The notes beneath the pieces were generated by a model, which searched no databases, was not told the DNA's origin, and saw only the letters and a list, made by a program, of their open reading frames with translations. Made by a program: the position numbers and the translations under genes. DNA of 64,000 bases. Origin: Symbiodinium natans (lineage: Eukaryota; Sar; Dinophyceae; Suessiales; Symbiodiniaceae). Below, piece after piece: positions 22,834 to 34,170 of this stretch. Location: NCBI GenBank assembly GCA_905221605.1, contig CAJNDS010000768.1:759293-823292 (forward strand). The letters are read 5' to 3'. How positions within the stretch are numbered: the first letter of the stretch is position 1; the number at the start of each line of letters is the position of its first letter.

Positions 22834-22905
22834 GCTTTGGTATAGCGGTATAGCGGGGCGAGCAAACGGCTTGGGGGACCCAGGTTCGAACCCCGGACCA
22901 AGCTC
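22834..22905 (+). tRNA. tRNA-like sequence, probably a tRNA-derived SINE head or pseudo-tRNA
   Basis: A box-A match TGGTATAGCGG (22838-22848) and a perfect box B GGTTCGAACCC (22883-22893) stand about 35 nt apart, as in tRNA genes. A T-arm can form with one A-C mismatch. The acceptor strands GCTTtGGT and ACCAAGC pair only with a bulged T. No clean D arm or anticodon arm is seen, and GGTATAGC is duplicated. That favours a degenerate or SINE-borne copy over a working tRNA gene. Confidence 0.4.
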
Positions 22906-23514
22906 CGCAGACAGGATAAGACCGAGAGAGTAGGGCGCGTGCAGCTTCCGGATTGGTCTGGGAGTGGTCCGGGTGGAGTCTACAACTCTCCCCTCTGACA
23001 CACCGTCACCGTCACCCTCACCCCTCCCTCGTTCCTTCTTTCCTGTACGCATAGCCCCCAGGGGGTCTCGCCCAGCGTCGCGGCGGGAGACAAGGGTGCA
23101 TTTCCCGCTCCCGTTCCCCTCTCCGTCTCATTTCCTCGCCGCGCTAGAAGAGGCAGGGCCACCTCCCACGTAGTCGCGTGCCCGCTACTTCGCGCGGTGC
23201 TGGCCGGTCAAATTGACGCGCTTCTTCTGCGTTTGGGGGCTTGTTCTTCTTCTGCACCTCTTGGAATCGACAAAGGAGCCCCTCCAGGCCCCAGGGGCCA
23301 CACTGGCCCGCTGCCTGGTTCGTTTCTTCTCCTTCTTTGGCGCACTTTAGGGGCTGCCCCTTGAAGGAGGAACGCGGCCGGCCGGCGGAACGGCCGGTTT
23401 ATTCCGTGAGTTCATCCTCCCCGGCTCGAAAATGTCCATGGGGGTCCCCTCGTCGCCCACTCGTGTTGGCATGATTCGCGGCTGGTCTTGGCATGTCTTG
23501 GCCCTCTGTACCTG

Positions 23515-23612
23515 GCTTCGTTCCTCTCCCTCTCTCCCTTCTTGCTTCCTTCTTTGCTTCCTCCCTTGCTTCCGTCTTTCTTTCTTTCTTTCCTTCCTTC
23601 CTTCAAGTCTGG
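23515..23612 (+). repeat. Polypyrimidine tract
   Basis: CTTC, CCTT and TTTC units for about 100 nt with few purines. Confidence 0.8.
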
Positions 23613-24636
23613 GGGCTCTCGCTGCCTGTCTTTCTCTCCGTCCACCCGACATCTACATACATGCTGTTTTAGGTGCCCACAATAAAGTCCAAGGATTCAC
23701 CTGCCGGCACTCGCGCGACCTTTCGGCACATGTCCAGGTCCTCGGGCTATGAGGTCTATAAAAACTTATGAAATCATAGATTCTATAAAGCCCTTTAAAG
23801 ATTTATAACTTTTGTAGTCAGGGATCCAGTGCAGACAAGGCATCAGCGCCTGCACGTGCTTGTTCGCAGCTTCGACAGCCTCGAAACCCAGGACCATGAA
23901 CCCTAATCGCAAAGCGAGTCACATGGTAAGGCTTGTGGGTGGTGGTTTTTGTCGACCAAGCCGGTGGCTAAGGATAAGCATATGTGGTACAAAAAGGCAG
24001 GATTGCACGGCAACTTCAAGACGTGTGGATCGGTGCAGGGTTACGGTAGGGGGGGTATGGGGCGGGCAGGCGGCAAGGCGAGAATGGGTCTTGACTGACG
24101 TCGCCCCTGCTGCAGTAGGGGTCGGCGGATATTATGGTTTCGCGCCGAAGAACTGAACAAGATTTGTTTGTTCTGCTTGTGTTTAGACGCGGTGTTCGCT
24201 TGGCCAGGACAGCAGATAAGAGATATCACTTAGGCGTGAAGGCTTCGACTGTCACATTTGCGTGGCAGGCTTCGGGCTTCGGCTGCTTTGTAGATGGACA
24301 AGCACAGAGACTAAGATCAGCATCTGCAATAAGGGGAAGCTTTGGGCCTTTCCATGGTGTACTCAAGAGCCCTGAACTAGCGAACCTGAACCCAAGCGTC
24401 CAAGAAGCCGACGACCCTTGGGAAGCCTCCCCACGCTGTCGAACTTGTCGGAGTCGCTCGCGAAGTTCGGATAGTGCTACCTCCCAGAAGCCCTAAGCCT
24501 AAGCCTCAAAGCCACCTGATTTGGGCTCTGGGATTGGTAACAAGCTCGAAACACCCGCTCAAAATCCTAAGGTGCAGTATGCCAGCGGCCTTCGACCTCC
24601 AAAGCTTCCAACAAAGCCTGGATGTTGATGCACTGA

Positions 24637-24700
24637 TATAGGGGTTTACGAAAATGGGGGACCTTCAATGTAGGTCCCAAAATAGTAGGGTGCCCTTGTA
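24637..24700 (-). mobile_element. Family C partial copy
   Basis: The minus direction contains CTACTATTTTGGGACC and GGTCCCCCATTTTCGTAAAC, the right half of the family-C consensus. Confidence 0.4.
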
Positions 24701-25243
24701 AGGTAGCAACGCAGCCCCATTTCTTGCAACAGGCGTATCTTGCTGCCCGGAGTTTTTGCCAGGGGTCCTGAACCTTCTGTCAGGAGCATCAGTGCCGAAA
24801 CAACCGTCTAGGGAGTCTACGCAAACCCCAAACTCTCCTCCAGACTCAACACTTGCCCTCCGAATGACTGAACGCGCCTCACTTTCGGAGGGAGCGTCCA
24901 CTCGAGGGGCCATGCCTTTGCCCGGATGCATCCAGCCCTTACAAACAGCACGTGCAAGCGCGTCATCTTGTAGCCAGTACGGGAGAAGCCACCCTAGCTG
25001 GTTTTGCTGCGCGGGGTGGGGGGGGCGGGAGGGGAAATCTTTCAGGCTGTTGCAGTATAAAGGGCAGGGCACGCCGGCGTGAAGTTGCCCCATTTTTGGC
25101 TCCCGAGTTGCACATCTGACTCCCTCATACGGTTCAGGGCTTATGGGCTTAGGGCGTTGTGACCAGCTTGCCACATGGCGTCGCAACAAGAGCCTGAAAA
25201 CCCCGCGCGTTCCCCAAATTTCTGGTTCTTGGTAGGGATGCAA
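24665..25243 (-). CDS. Possible exon of an unknown protein
   Basis: The open frame spans 192 codons; the part that looks like protein is about 25000-24770 (PYWLQDDALARAVCKGWMH ... DSLDGCFGTDAPDRRFR). The 3' end runs into a family-C-like repeat at 24637-24700. The plus-strand frame at 24756-25082 is also open and cannot be ruled out. Confidence 0.3.
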   Translation of the reverse strand: MHPYQEPEIWGTRGVFRLLLRRHVASWSQRPKPISPEPYEGVRCATREPKMGQLHAGVPCPLYCNSLKDFPSRPPHPAQQNQLGWLLPYWLQDDALARAVCKGWMHPGKGMAPRVDAPSESEARSVIRRASVESGGEFGVCVDSLDGCFGTDAPDRRFRTPGKNSGQQDTPVARNGAALLPYKGTLLFWDLH

Positions 25244-25849
25244 GTACTCAAAGGGGGGATATAAGGTGTCTAGCTCCCCAAAGGCTTCGGCAGCTGCCTG
25301 GAAGAATTTGGGCCTTCACTAGCAGCACGGCATCGTGCGAGCTGCAAGATGTGGACGCTTCCCACAATAAGGGTTCCTGTAGGAAAAAGACAAAGATATT
25401 CCTTGGGGGGGTAATTTGTTGTACCCCTCTATTTTGGGAAACGCACATGTGCTCCCGGGGCGCGGCCTCTGGCTGCCTCCTTGACGTCGGGCTTTGGAAG
25501 TATCTTCGGCATGGGGGCCTCCACAGTGGGTCCAAAAAACTGCGTTCACGAAAGAGCCATGAATTGCCCTTCTAAACCCATAGGAACCCTGTAAATAATT
25601 ACCCCAAAGCCCAAAGTAACCTTCAAACTTCTTTGTAAACCAAAAGGAACCCCAAATAATCTTGCGCTCATACATATATATATATATAGTATACTATAAT
25701 CTAGAGTCTATGTTATATATAGCAAAATTATATATTGTATCATATGTATATATATAGAACGAGAGAGTATACCGCTGCACATCACAGTCGCATGATCTGC
25801 AGCTGGTGATGGTGCAGGCCTCCAGCCCTGTAAACCTCAATGCCTGAAG

Positions 25850-26095
25850 ATCCCTAAACCCTATAAGGCCCTGAACCCCATAAAGTCCTAAACCCTTTAA
25901 TAGCCCTGCCCTAAACTCTATCAGGCCCTAAACCCTAACCCTATAAAAACCCTAAACCTAGAAAGCCCTAAAGCCCTGGACCCTTTATTGCATCCAGGTC
26001 TCTTGCAGCCAGCCCTAAACCCTAAACCCTATAAAGCCCTAAACCCTATCAAACCCTGAACCCGATAAAGCCCTAAACCCTAAACCCTACAAAGC
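25850..26095 (-). repeat. CCCTAAACCCTATAAAG array
   Basis: Alternates CCCTAAA with CCCTATAAAG, a longer composite unit not seen elsewhere in the window. Confidence 0.75.
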
Positions 26096-26529
26096 CTGAA
26101 AGCGGCCCGCCTGGAAGGCTGGCTTTGCCGGTCCTTTTGGGGACTCCAGGGGCACCTGGGAATTGGGCCTCTGCTTCAACAGCAATTACAAAAGGATCAG
26201 AATTTCCCAAAAAAGGCGTACTCCTTGTTCATGATGTGATTATACAAGAATCCCCTGAAAGGGGCCCCCCAAATCTTAAAGTTTTCCAGACAGGCTTGGC
26301 GGTAATTCCATGGGCTTTTGGACTTCTCTGGCTTTATTGAATGAAGAAGGCGTATGAGTTGCACAAATGATCGGATGCTCAGGGGCTTTTTTATTCTTCT
26401 ACCTTACTACAAGTGCCGGAGAGGCCCATGCACTACTCCTCCAAACTCGATAAACTCAAAAGCCCCAAACAAAATGACGCTAAACCCGCAAAAGAACCGA
26501 AAGCCCTTGGCAGAAGGGCCCTCAAGCCC

Positions 26530-26851
26530 AACTCTCGCGAGCAACAGCCGCGAAGAACCGCTTGGTCGCTGGCCTCGCGAAGCGCAGGAGCAGGGCGCTT
26601 CACCTGCATGCCCTGGCGACGCTTTGCCAGCTCCTGACCGGGGTGCTTCCGCCAGCTTTACGTCGATTTTTCAGCGTCTGTCAGCCCAGAATGCTTTGCA
26701 TAGGTCCGATGGTCTGGATGCGACGTCGTGCTCAATCTCTCACGGCAAATTATGCCAAATCAATGCGAACGATATGAGGTCCAAGAGGAAGCGGAGCTCA
26801 GGATGTGTCTGGGATCGGCCTCGGGACCCTAAGGCTGGCTCAACCCACTGA
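26530..26851 (+). CDS. Possible exon of an unknown protein
   Basis: An open frame reading GRWPREAQEQGASPACPGDA, then SIFQRLSAQNALHRSDGLDA and a basic end (MRSKRKRSSGCVWDRPRD) before the stop. Hydrophilic, no recognised domain. Confidence 0.27.
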
Positions 26852-27709
26852 GCGGCAGGGGATTGTTGACACAACCCTAAGCCTTATGATGGCCGGTGGC
26901 CTCTTTACCTGTTACCCTTATACCTTAGTATAGCCCCTAGATACCCCAATAAGGACCCCCTACCAAACAGAAAGCCTACTTAAAGAGATCACCAGGCAAT
27001 ATAACCTAAACACCATAGCGCCCTCTACCCCTAACCCTACTGAAGCGAACGCTGTATGCATGTGTCGTTCTTCGCCGTCTGCTTTTTTTTCGTGCTCTTC
27101 TGGAGAAGTTGAGACCCTAAACCCTTTTGCCCTAAACCACCCCCCTGGAGCTGCCGAACCCTGAGCCCCGCTGCGTCCTCCTGCAGCTTGTGGATCTTGG
27201 CCTGGTGTGCTTCGGCCTGGAGCTGCCCGCGTCTCACACTTGTAATCGGGTGGGCTAAGTATTCCATTCTGATTAACCGCTACACCTTGTACAACCAGGA
27301 GACCCAAAACCAACAGGCGCATACTGCAGCCATGTTTCCAGATATTCCAGCCGATGTTCATCCATCCTTCACCCTTTCTGTTGTGAGGAGTTTGAGCAAG
27401 CCTCAAGGGCTTAAGCCAACGTTGTGAGTAGAGCTCGTGCGACAGCCCCTTGAACGGTTCTCAGGCCTGAGGCCACCTACGCAGAACAAGATTTTGGGGC
27501 TCTAGCCCTAAACCCTAAACCCCAAACCCTAAGCCAGGATTGCAAACCCTTTTCGATTCCAGATTCTTGTCCTCGCAACCTTTCTTTGAACCGAGGCTCT
27601 GCACTCAACACTAAGGCCTTTAACACCTTTAACCCTTTTGCAGCAGGGCTCAGGCCCCTCTCAAGTGTCTGGTGAAACCCTTTAACCCTTGAACCCCAAT
27701 AGATCCTCA

Positions 27710-27813
27710 GGGTGTAGGGTTTTAGGGTTCAGGGTTTAGGCTTTAGGGTTTTAGGGTTTTAGGGTTCAGGGTTTAGGGTTTAGGGTTTAGGGTTCAGGGT
27801 TTAGGGTTTAGGG
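27710..27813 (+). repeat. Mixed 7/8-base telomere-type array
   Basis: TTTAGGG, TTTTAGGG and TTCAGGG units. Confidence 0.85.
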
Positions 27814-27939
27814 CGTGCCAAACGGAAGCGCGCTTTGGGAGCGCGCGGTAGTCTGCACACCTGCCCGCCCCAAGACCGCCCACTTACAACCCTGAAGGAG
27901 TTAAGACCTTGTATTTCTTTTGGGGACCTTCACAAGGTG

Positions 27940-28312
27940 CGTGGACCAGGCACAAAGCTGCAGCAGACGGAAAGGCGAGGCAGGGTCAGCGAAGACAGCT
28001 TGGGTTGGCGCGAAGGGGCTATGGCCAGGGATGGGCCAGGAACAGACAAAGGCAGCGAGGCTTGGTTGGCGCGAAGGGGCTAAAGCCAGGGAGGCAGGGC
28101 CAGGGAACACAGGCAGAACAGCTTGTGTTTTGGGTGAAGCGAGTGGACAGCTTGGGTTGGGCAGAGCGCCACGGAACAGGGCAGGCGTGGACGAGGCACA
28201 AAACTGGTGTGCGGACAGCTTGGCTTGGCGCGAAGGGGGTTGACAGGGTGCACAGGGCCAGGCCAGGGCCAGGCCAGAGCAGCGCCAGGGGCAGGGGCAG
28301 GGGCCAGGGACC
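27940..28312 (+). repeat. GC-rich decayed minisatellite
   Basis: AGCTTGG[GC]TTGGCGCGAAGGGG appears near 27995, 28058 (variant) and 28217, with a looser AGCTTGGGTTGGGC near 28150, then CCAGGG[GC]CAGG runs. Several long frames on both strands follow from the absence of A/T-rich stops. Confidence 0.6.
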
Positions 28313-28692
28313 CAGGAGTCTCCAGGGCCCTCCAAGGGGGCATCCAATGCAGGACACAATGTGCGCAGACAACTTGGGGTTTGGGGAAAAAAAATATAAT
28401 GCAGTGACAACTGCTGACTCGGCGCTGTGGTTGTCTGGAGGGTAAGCCAGCCTGGAGGCCAGCTCGGTCGCCCGCCTGGGGCTCCCTCGCAGGGTCTCAC
28501 TGAGCGCTCGACCAGCGCCTACCCGAAAAGACAAGAGAGTGGCGGGCGGGGTTAGGGCAGGGTTCGCCCCCCCAGGAGTCAGCCTCGGCGAGAGCAGCCT
28601 TCGCAGCCTCATCGGAAAGGTCCTGGGAACGTCGGCGCCTCAAGGAAAAGCTTCTTCGGGTTTAGGGTTTAGGGTTTGAGGGCTTAGCTTAG

Positions 28693-28812
28693 GGTAGTTA
28701 CATGGTCCCTTAGTATGGGCCCTTAGATGGGGGACCTTTTCATACCCCTTATATACCCTCTACATGCCTCAGAACCCTTAACAGAACCATATTAAGGGCC
28801 CATATAACTACC
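28693..28812. mobile_element. MITE-like element, family F
   Basis: Left GGTAGTTACATGGTCCCTTA; right, inverted, GGTAGTTATATGGGCCCTTA. It lies only 40 bp from a family-A element. Confidence 0.6.
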
Positions 28813-28850
28813 TTTATCAAGGATCCCTGTATAACTTAAGGTACATTTTG

Positions 28851-28948
28851 TGGATGTTCCCCCTTGTACTGACAGTCCTTAATCGGGATTATAGTACCCC
28901 CGATTGTAATCCCTATCAAGGGCTGTTTTTATACGGGGGAACATCCCA
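28851..28948. mobile_element. MITE-like hairpin, family A, full copy
   Basis: Same ends (TGGATGTTCCCCC / GGGGGAACATCCCA) and core (ACAGTCCTTAAT) as the copy at 22.2 kb, with independent substitutions in each arm. Confidence 0.7.
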
Positions 28949-29539
28949 CGGTATATTCTGAATTAAGGGGTATTGGGCTCCCTGTAGGCTTTTCTTATAC
29001 AGCAGGGCCTTCTCTATCCTAGGGATTGCCGTGAAAGTGTTGGGGAAGACTGAGGCTTCCGCATTCCTAGGGCTTCCGAGAGTTTCTGCGTTGAAGCCCC
29101 GCGAGCCCACCGAGGGGTTCTAGGGCTCTAGGGTTTAGGGCTTAGGGCAGTTTAAGGCGCAGGGCAGTTTAGGGTTTAGGGTAGTTTGGGTAGTTTAGGG
29201 TTTAGGGTTTAGGGTACTGGTGAGCATAGCTGACACTGAAACTAGAAGCTATGGCAGTGCGAAAGCAAAATCCTGAACTTGCAACTTGGAAATCGTCACT
29301 TACGCACAGCGCGTTAACAAGGACTGCAAGCCTCAACTCGTGCACTCACACGACGTCCTCTTTAAGGCAAGTCGGTTAGGAAGTGATACGACCAAAAGAT
29401 CTGAGCGACGCACCGCAGCGATGTTTCATCCTTTAGGGTTTACTCGGCGCTATCTCTGAGTCTGAGCAGCTGAGCGCGACTGCACTGTGAACCAGCACAT
29501 CATCGGGACCATTCCCCAGCAGTAGTAGCACTACTGAGC

Positions 29540-29612
29540 GGCATAGGGTTTAGGGTTTAGGGTTTAGGGTTTAGGGTTTAGGGTTTAGGGTTTAGGGTTT
29601 AGGGTTTAGGGT
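29540..29612 (+). repeat. Telomere-type array
   Basis: Ten perfect TTTAGGG units. Confidence 0.95.
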
Positions 29613-29765
29613 TTGCAACAAGACACATAAGACCAGGCTTTTGCCGAACCCAAAGGGCTACAAACCGCGTTTGACAAGAAGGGGCATGCAAAGCCCGCCT
29701 TCTCCGTGGTGGCGAGGGGTCTGGTGGGGTTGGCGAGGCCCCTGCCGTCATGAGTATCCTTTGTT

Positions 29766-29858
29766 CTATCATGGATTATGGTGAAATAATTCAGGTTTAG
29801 GGTAGCAACTATACTATGAACTATTATGGATGATGGTGAAATAATTAAGGTTTAGGGG
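29766..29858 (+). repeat. 55-bp tandem pair ending in telomere unit
   Basis: CTATCATGGATTATGGTGAA... and CTATTATGGATGATGGTGAA..., each closing with AGGTTTAGGG. Confidence 0.65.
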
Positions 29859-31383
29859 TTCAACCTCTGAAAAGCTGCAGGGTAGCGGGTGGCCAGCCTC
29901 ACGCTGCAGGGATGGCAGTTGGCGCGATCACGAGTCTTCACCCACACGCCACATTAGTAAGTAAGAACTTGGAGAGCCCCAGATGCAGGATGTGTGGGGG
30001 TTTAGGGTTTAGGGTTTAAGGGTTGAGGGTTCAGGGCCGGGATCTCTTTTGTGCGGGCCTTGCCAGCTTAAAGAGGGAACCCCAATCCCCGCTGCCACGG
30101 GGATCCGAAGTGGATTCAACTTTCTCTGGGAGGGTCGATCGCGAGAGTTTAAGGCAAAGTTCGGTTTGTTCTTGGTGACATGGGTCCAGGGTTAGGCGCA
30201 GGGCTTTCAGAATTCGGACAGGCCGCCAGAGGCTTGTGCACGTGGTTCCGGTGACTCACCAGGGCCTTAAGATCCGAATTGCTCCAACGACAACTTAGGA
30301 CCCAGAAGCTACTTCGGGTCGATTCCGTGCGCAGGGCGGCACTTCACAAGAGCTTGGGGCCTTTAGCGCACCAGTGCCCTCGCGCGGACTCTAGCGCACA
30401 TGTGCATGTGCAAGAAACACAAATGACTCAAAGAGTCGAGTCTGAGCACCGGGAAGGTTCGAAGAACAAATACAATCATTTTGAACCCTAAACCCTAAAC
30501 CCTTTTGCGTTGAACCCTAAATCCTAAACCCACGACCTTCAGCAGGAACCCCAGGCCTGAAGGTAGACCCGGCGGTGGCGGCAGGGCCAGGAGTGGCGGG
30601 ACGGCCTTTGAAAAGGGCTTCGGCTCTCCACAAGGCCGGGATCTTTTGAGGGGTGTGGGATTCGACTTTCGGCTTTCGACTCTCGCACTTGTACTTGGGG
30701 ACTACCGACGAGGAACACAGAGCAGGCGTCGCCGGTCTGTCAGAGCCGGTGTGGAACTCCAAGCCCATTCCGGTGCGCTCGTGTCGTTGCCGAAAAGGCA
30801 GCAAGCGCGGCAACCAGCACACTTACACGATGGCAGTGTCAGCGTTTTGTCGAGCGTAAGAAGCTCAGCAGTGCTCAGATCTTATCGTGCCTCCCGAGTC
30901 CCTCCCAGCTATCAAAAGTGTGTGAAACCGGAAGCCCATGAATGCATCATGATTGCTCAAAGGACCCATGACGCGACTGCGTGCCTTATCATGACTGAAA
31001 TGCCACAAGTCTGTGACTCTTTCGACTGGCCTGGCGTTGACGCCGTGCCGTAGCGGGTTGTGATCGTGCCGGCGTCACGGGCGCTGGTGCAGGCGCCCCT
31101 GCCGCAAACGCGAGTTGATTCCATGACATTCGAACCGAGCTCCGGGCTTCCATATACCCTAAACTTCCCTGAACCCTAAACGCTAAACCCAATTCCGAGG
31201 TCCACAGGAACTTGACCAACTTGGCGCGTTGCCTCCACGCGCGTTCTCGGCAAGAAGGGCCTCCATCCTCTCCTGTCATTGGGAAAGAAGTCCAGATTAA
31301 GGGTTTAGAGCTTTAGAGGGTTTGAGGATTCAGATCAGGGTCTACCTAGGGCCTCTTTCCAGCTCAAGCACTGGTACCCCAAG
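29859..31383. other. No supported gene
   Basis: Unique sequence with a short telomere run at 30000-30030 and CCCTAAACCCTTTTGC at 30488-30505. Several frames overlap at 30.6-31.05 kb without support. Confidence 0.45.
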
Positions 31384-31660
31384 ACAAACCCTAAACCCTA
31401 AACCGTAAACGCTAAACCCTAAACCCTAAACCCTAAACCCCTCCAACCTGGGGACAATGCCTCAAAGCTCCCGTGCCTCTGCAGAGGGACGCGCGAAGTC
31501 CTGGGCTTCCACCCGAGGCGCGGCGCCTCCGTAGTCCCAGGGGTTGGGAAGGGTTTAGGGTTTAGGGTTTAGGGTTTAGGGTTTAGGGTTTAGGGTTTAG
31601 GGTTTAGGGTTTAGGGTTTAGGGTTTAGGGTTTAGGGTTTAAGGTTTAAGGGTTAGGGTT
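31384..31660. repeat. Two telomere-type arrays pointing toward each other
   Basis: CCCTAAA at 31384-31442 and about fourteen TTTAGGG units at 31551-31640, separated by about 110 nt of unique sequence. Confidence 0.9.
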
Positions 31661-31964
31661 GGGATCTGTAATTAGGGTCCTTTTGGTGGTCACTCTGTTA
31701 AGGGCGCCGTACGAATACCCAGAAAGGGACCCTGATTTAGAAAGCTACCATATGGTCACTTTTCTAGATCAAACAGCTTTGTCGGGGTACCTAACATGTC
31801 CGGAGCCGTAGTTCAAGGGCCAAGAAGCGGACCAGAAATTCAGGGAAATGGCCATACCACCCCCCCATGTCTTGTTCTTTGGAACAGCCCTACAACCTCT
31901 TTTACATCCGGGCCTCTGATCCGCTAGCCGGGCAAGGTTGGCTGCAACACTCGAAGCCCAAGCC

Positions 31965-32078
31965 CAAAACCCAAAACCCCAAAACCCCAAAACCCCAAAA
32001 CCCCAAAACCCCAAAACCCCAAAACCCCAAAACCCCAAAACCCCTAAACCCCTAAACCCCTAAACCCGAAACCCCAAT
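31965..32078 (-). repeat. AAAACCCC array
   Basis: About nine 8-base CCCCAAAA units, then CCCCTAAA units. Confidence 0.9.
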
Positions 32079-32499
32079 CACATATGCAACCCTACCGCCC
32101 CCTACGGCCCCGAAGCCCAGAGCCTGACCGTATCAAAAGGGTGCCCTTTTGGGTTCTCATGTGCGGCTCTGAAGTAGGGGCACCTAGCTCCCCCGCACCC
32201 CCACACCCCCCATCCCAGAGCCCTTTTTTTGAACCCAGACTGTTGTAACCCTAAACCCCACACCCCGAGGCCCCTCCGGTCACCTGCTGCCGGCAGCTTG
32301 CAGGGCCCAGCCCCCTGGAAAGGGCTTGCAGGTGCGCTGAGGCTCTTAGGTTTAGTTTAGTTTGTGTTTTCACACTTGTTTTTGTTCTTGGTTTTGGCCT
32401 TTCTAAGATGAAAGTTCGAAAAATGCTGTTGTGACACACAATTCAAACATCAAAACTCAAGAAATTCTGAATCTGTTAAAGTGAGGGCTTTCGGCTCTT

Positions 32500-32628
32500 C
32501 TCATACGTACATATTTTATTATGTTGTATTATCTTATACTATATTACAGTATAATATAATGTATTTATTTGATTATATTAGATTGTGTTCTATTTTTGAT
32601 ATTAAATGATACTATGTTTTTTTGATAT

Positions 32629-32681
<53 letters not shown>

Positions 32682-32985
32682 ATATTTACTTGCGCGTGCA
32701 TGTTGAACATATCCATATACATACACATACACATACACATATACGTATACATATACATATATCTATATATATATATATATATACATATGTGCGTATATGT
32801 ATATACATATATATATATATATCATACAAAAATGTATATACCTGTATGTATATATATATATATGTGTGCATGTATATAGGTATGTATAAATAGCTGGTTC
32901 TTGTATTTTATTCCTACCTGTTCACTGTACATATTATATATATATATATATGTATACATACATATGTATATACATGTGTCTACAA
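32500..32985 (+). repeat. AT-rich block with TA, TG and CATATA microsatellites
   Basis: (TA)n at 32630-32666, then TG, then ACACAT/ATACAT runs and several more TA tracts. No gene. Confidence 0.85.
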
Positions 32986-33092
32986 AGCTTCTTGTCTTGG
33001 GCTTTAGGTGCCCTCGCGGGAGTTGTGATGATTCCACGAGGCTCGCGAAGCACTTTGCCGCGTGCCTAGGCTGGCAGCACCCGCAGCTACAT

Positions 33093-33165
33093 CCCCGCAA
33101 CCCTAAACCCCAAACCCTAAACTCTAAAACCCTCAACCCTAAACCCTAAACCCTAAACCCTAGAC
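33093..33165 (-). repeat. Telomere-type array
   Basis: CCCTAAA units with CCCCAAA and CCCTCAA slips. Confidence 0.85.
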
Positions 33166-33274
33166 CATCCTGAAGCCTGACATGGCGACTGACACCAAAC
33201 CGCTAGAACGTTGAGGCCCGATGCCTTGCAGCTCTCAGCCGGCGCCTCAGATCAACATGCATCTTCATGTTGAT

Positions 33275-33485
33275 AGTTTAGGGTTTAGGGTTTTAGGGTT
33301 TTAGGGTTTTAGGGCTTTAGGGTTTTAGGGCTTTAGGGTTTTAGGGTTTTAGGGTTCTAGGGTTCTAGGGTTTTAGGGTTGTAGGGTTTTTGGGTTTTAG
33401 GATTTTAGGGTTTTAGGGTTCTAGGGTTTTAGGGTTCTAGGGTTTTAGGGTTTTAGGGTTCTAGGGTTTTAGGGTTTTAGGGTGT
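33275..33485 (+). repeat. TTTTAGGG (8-base) array
   Basis: About 25 units, with CTTTAGGG and TTCTAGGG variants spread through it. Confidence 0.9.
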
Positions 33486-33764
33486 AGGGCAGGACGATCT
33501 CCGCATTACGTTAAGGTATGTAATTAGGCGTGACTAGGTCTGTATGTCTACTCGTTTTCGGTTACCGCAGGTTCTCCCACCCTGCATCTCTAGTTCCGCC
33601 TTCCTAAAGCGTAAGGCCTTAATTGCGTGCCCGAGGCAGTTTCGAAACTGTCCCGGTGCAGGACAAGACAAGGGATAACTGCCCGATTGTGCCATCTAGG
33701 GTTTCCCGCAGCACGTGTGGTTTGCCCACACCTATTGGTTACTCGTATGGTCTGCCGAGGGCTT

Positions 33765-34170
33765 AGAGTTTAGGGTGTAGGGGTTTTAGGGTTTAGGGTT
33801 TTAGGGTTTAGGGTTTTTGGGGCTTAGGGTTTTTAAGGTTTTAGGGTTTAGGGTTTTTAGGGTTTCTAGGGTTTAGGGTGGTCTTCCCAGGGTTTAGGGT
33901 TTAGGGTATAGGGTTTTTGGGGTTTAGGGTTTTGGGTTTTTAGGGTTTAGGGCAGGGTCTGGGGTTTCCGGGGCTTAGGGTTTTTAAGGTCTTTACGGTT
34001 AGGGTTTAGGGTTTTTAGGGCTTTTAGGGCTTTTAGGGTTTTTAGGGTTTTTAGGGTTTTTAGGGTTTTTAGGGTTTCTAGGGTTTTAGGGTTTTAGGGT
34101 TTAGGGTTTTAGGGTTTTTGGAGGGGTTTTAGGTTTAGGGTTTTTAGGGTTGTAGGGTTTAGGGTTTTTG
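33765..34170 (+). repeat. TTTTTAGGG (9-base) and mixed array
   Basis: Nine-base units dominate 34010-34085; 7- and 8-base units flank them. Confidence 0.85.

Larger units (their letters stand above)
22269..24636. other. No supported protein gene
   Basis: Holds the tRNA-like sequence, a small ACT/ATT repeat (22405-22470), a GC-rich stretch at 22.9-23.4 kb and the polypyrimidine tract. An Arg/Ser-rich frame at 24340-24496 is weak. Confidence 0.45.

Noticed and set aside
22883-22893. Functional tRNA gene
   Set aside because: Box B is perfect but the acceptor stem is bulged and no anticodon arm forms, so only a tRNA-like call is made.
28019-28612. 197-residue minus-strand frame
   Set aside because: Lies over the GC-rich minisatellite; both strands are open because stops are scarce.
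31672-31790. Another MITE with GGGTCC-type inverted ends
   Set aside because: Inverted similarity is short and patchy; no second copy seen.
33486-33764. Possible structured RNA (GGATAAC-like and stem-forming pieces)
   Set aside because: I could not match it to any rRNA or known ncRNA core, and no consistent fold was evident.
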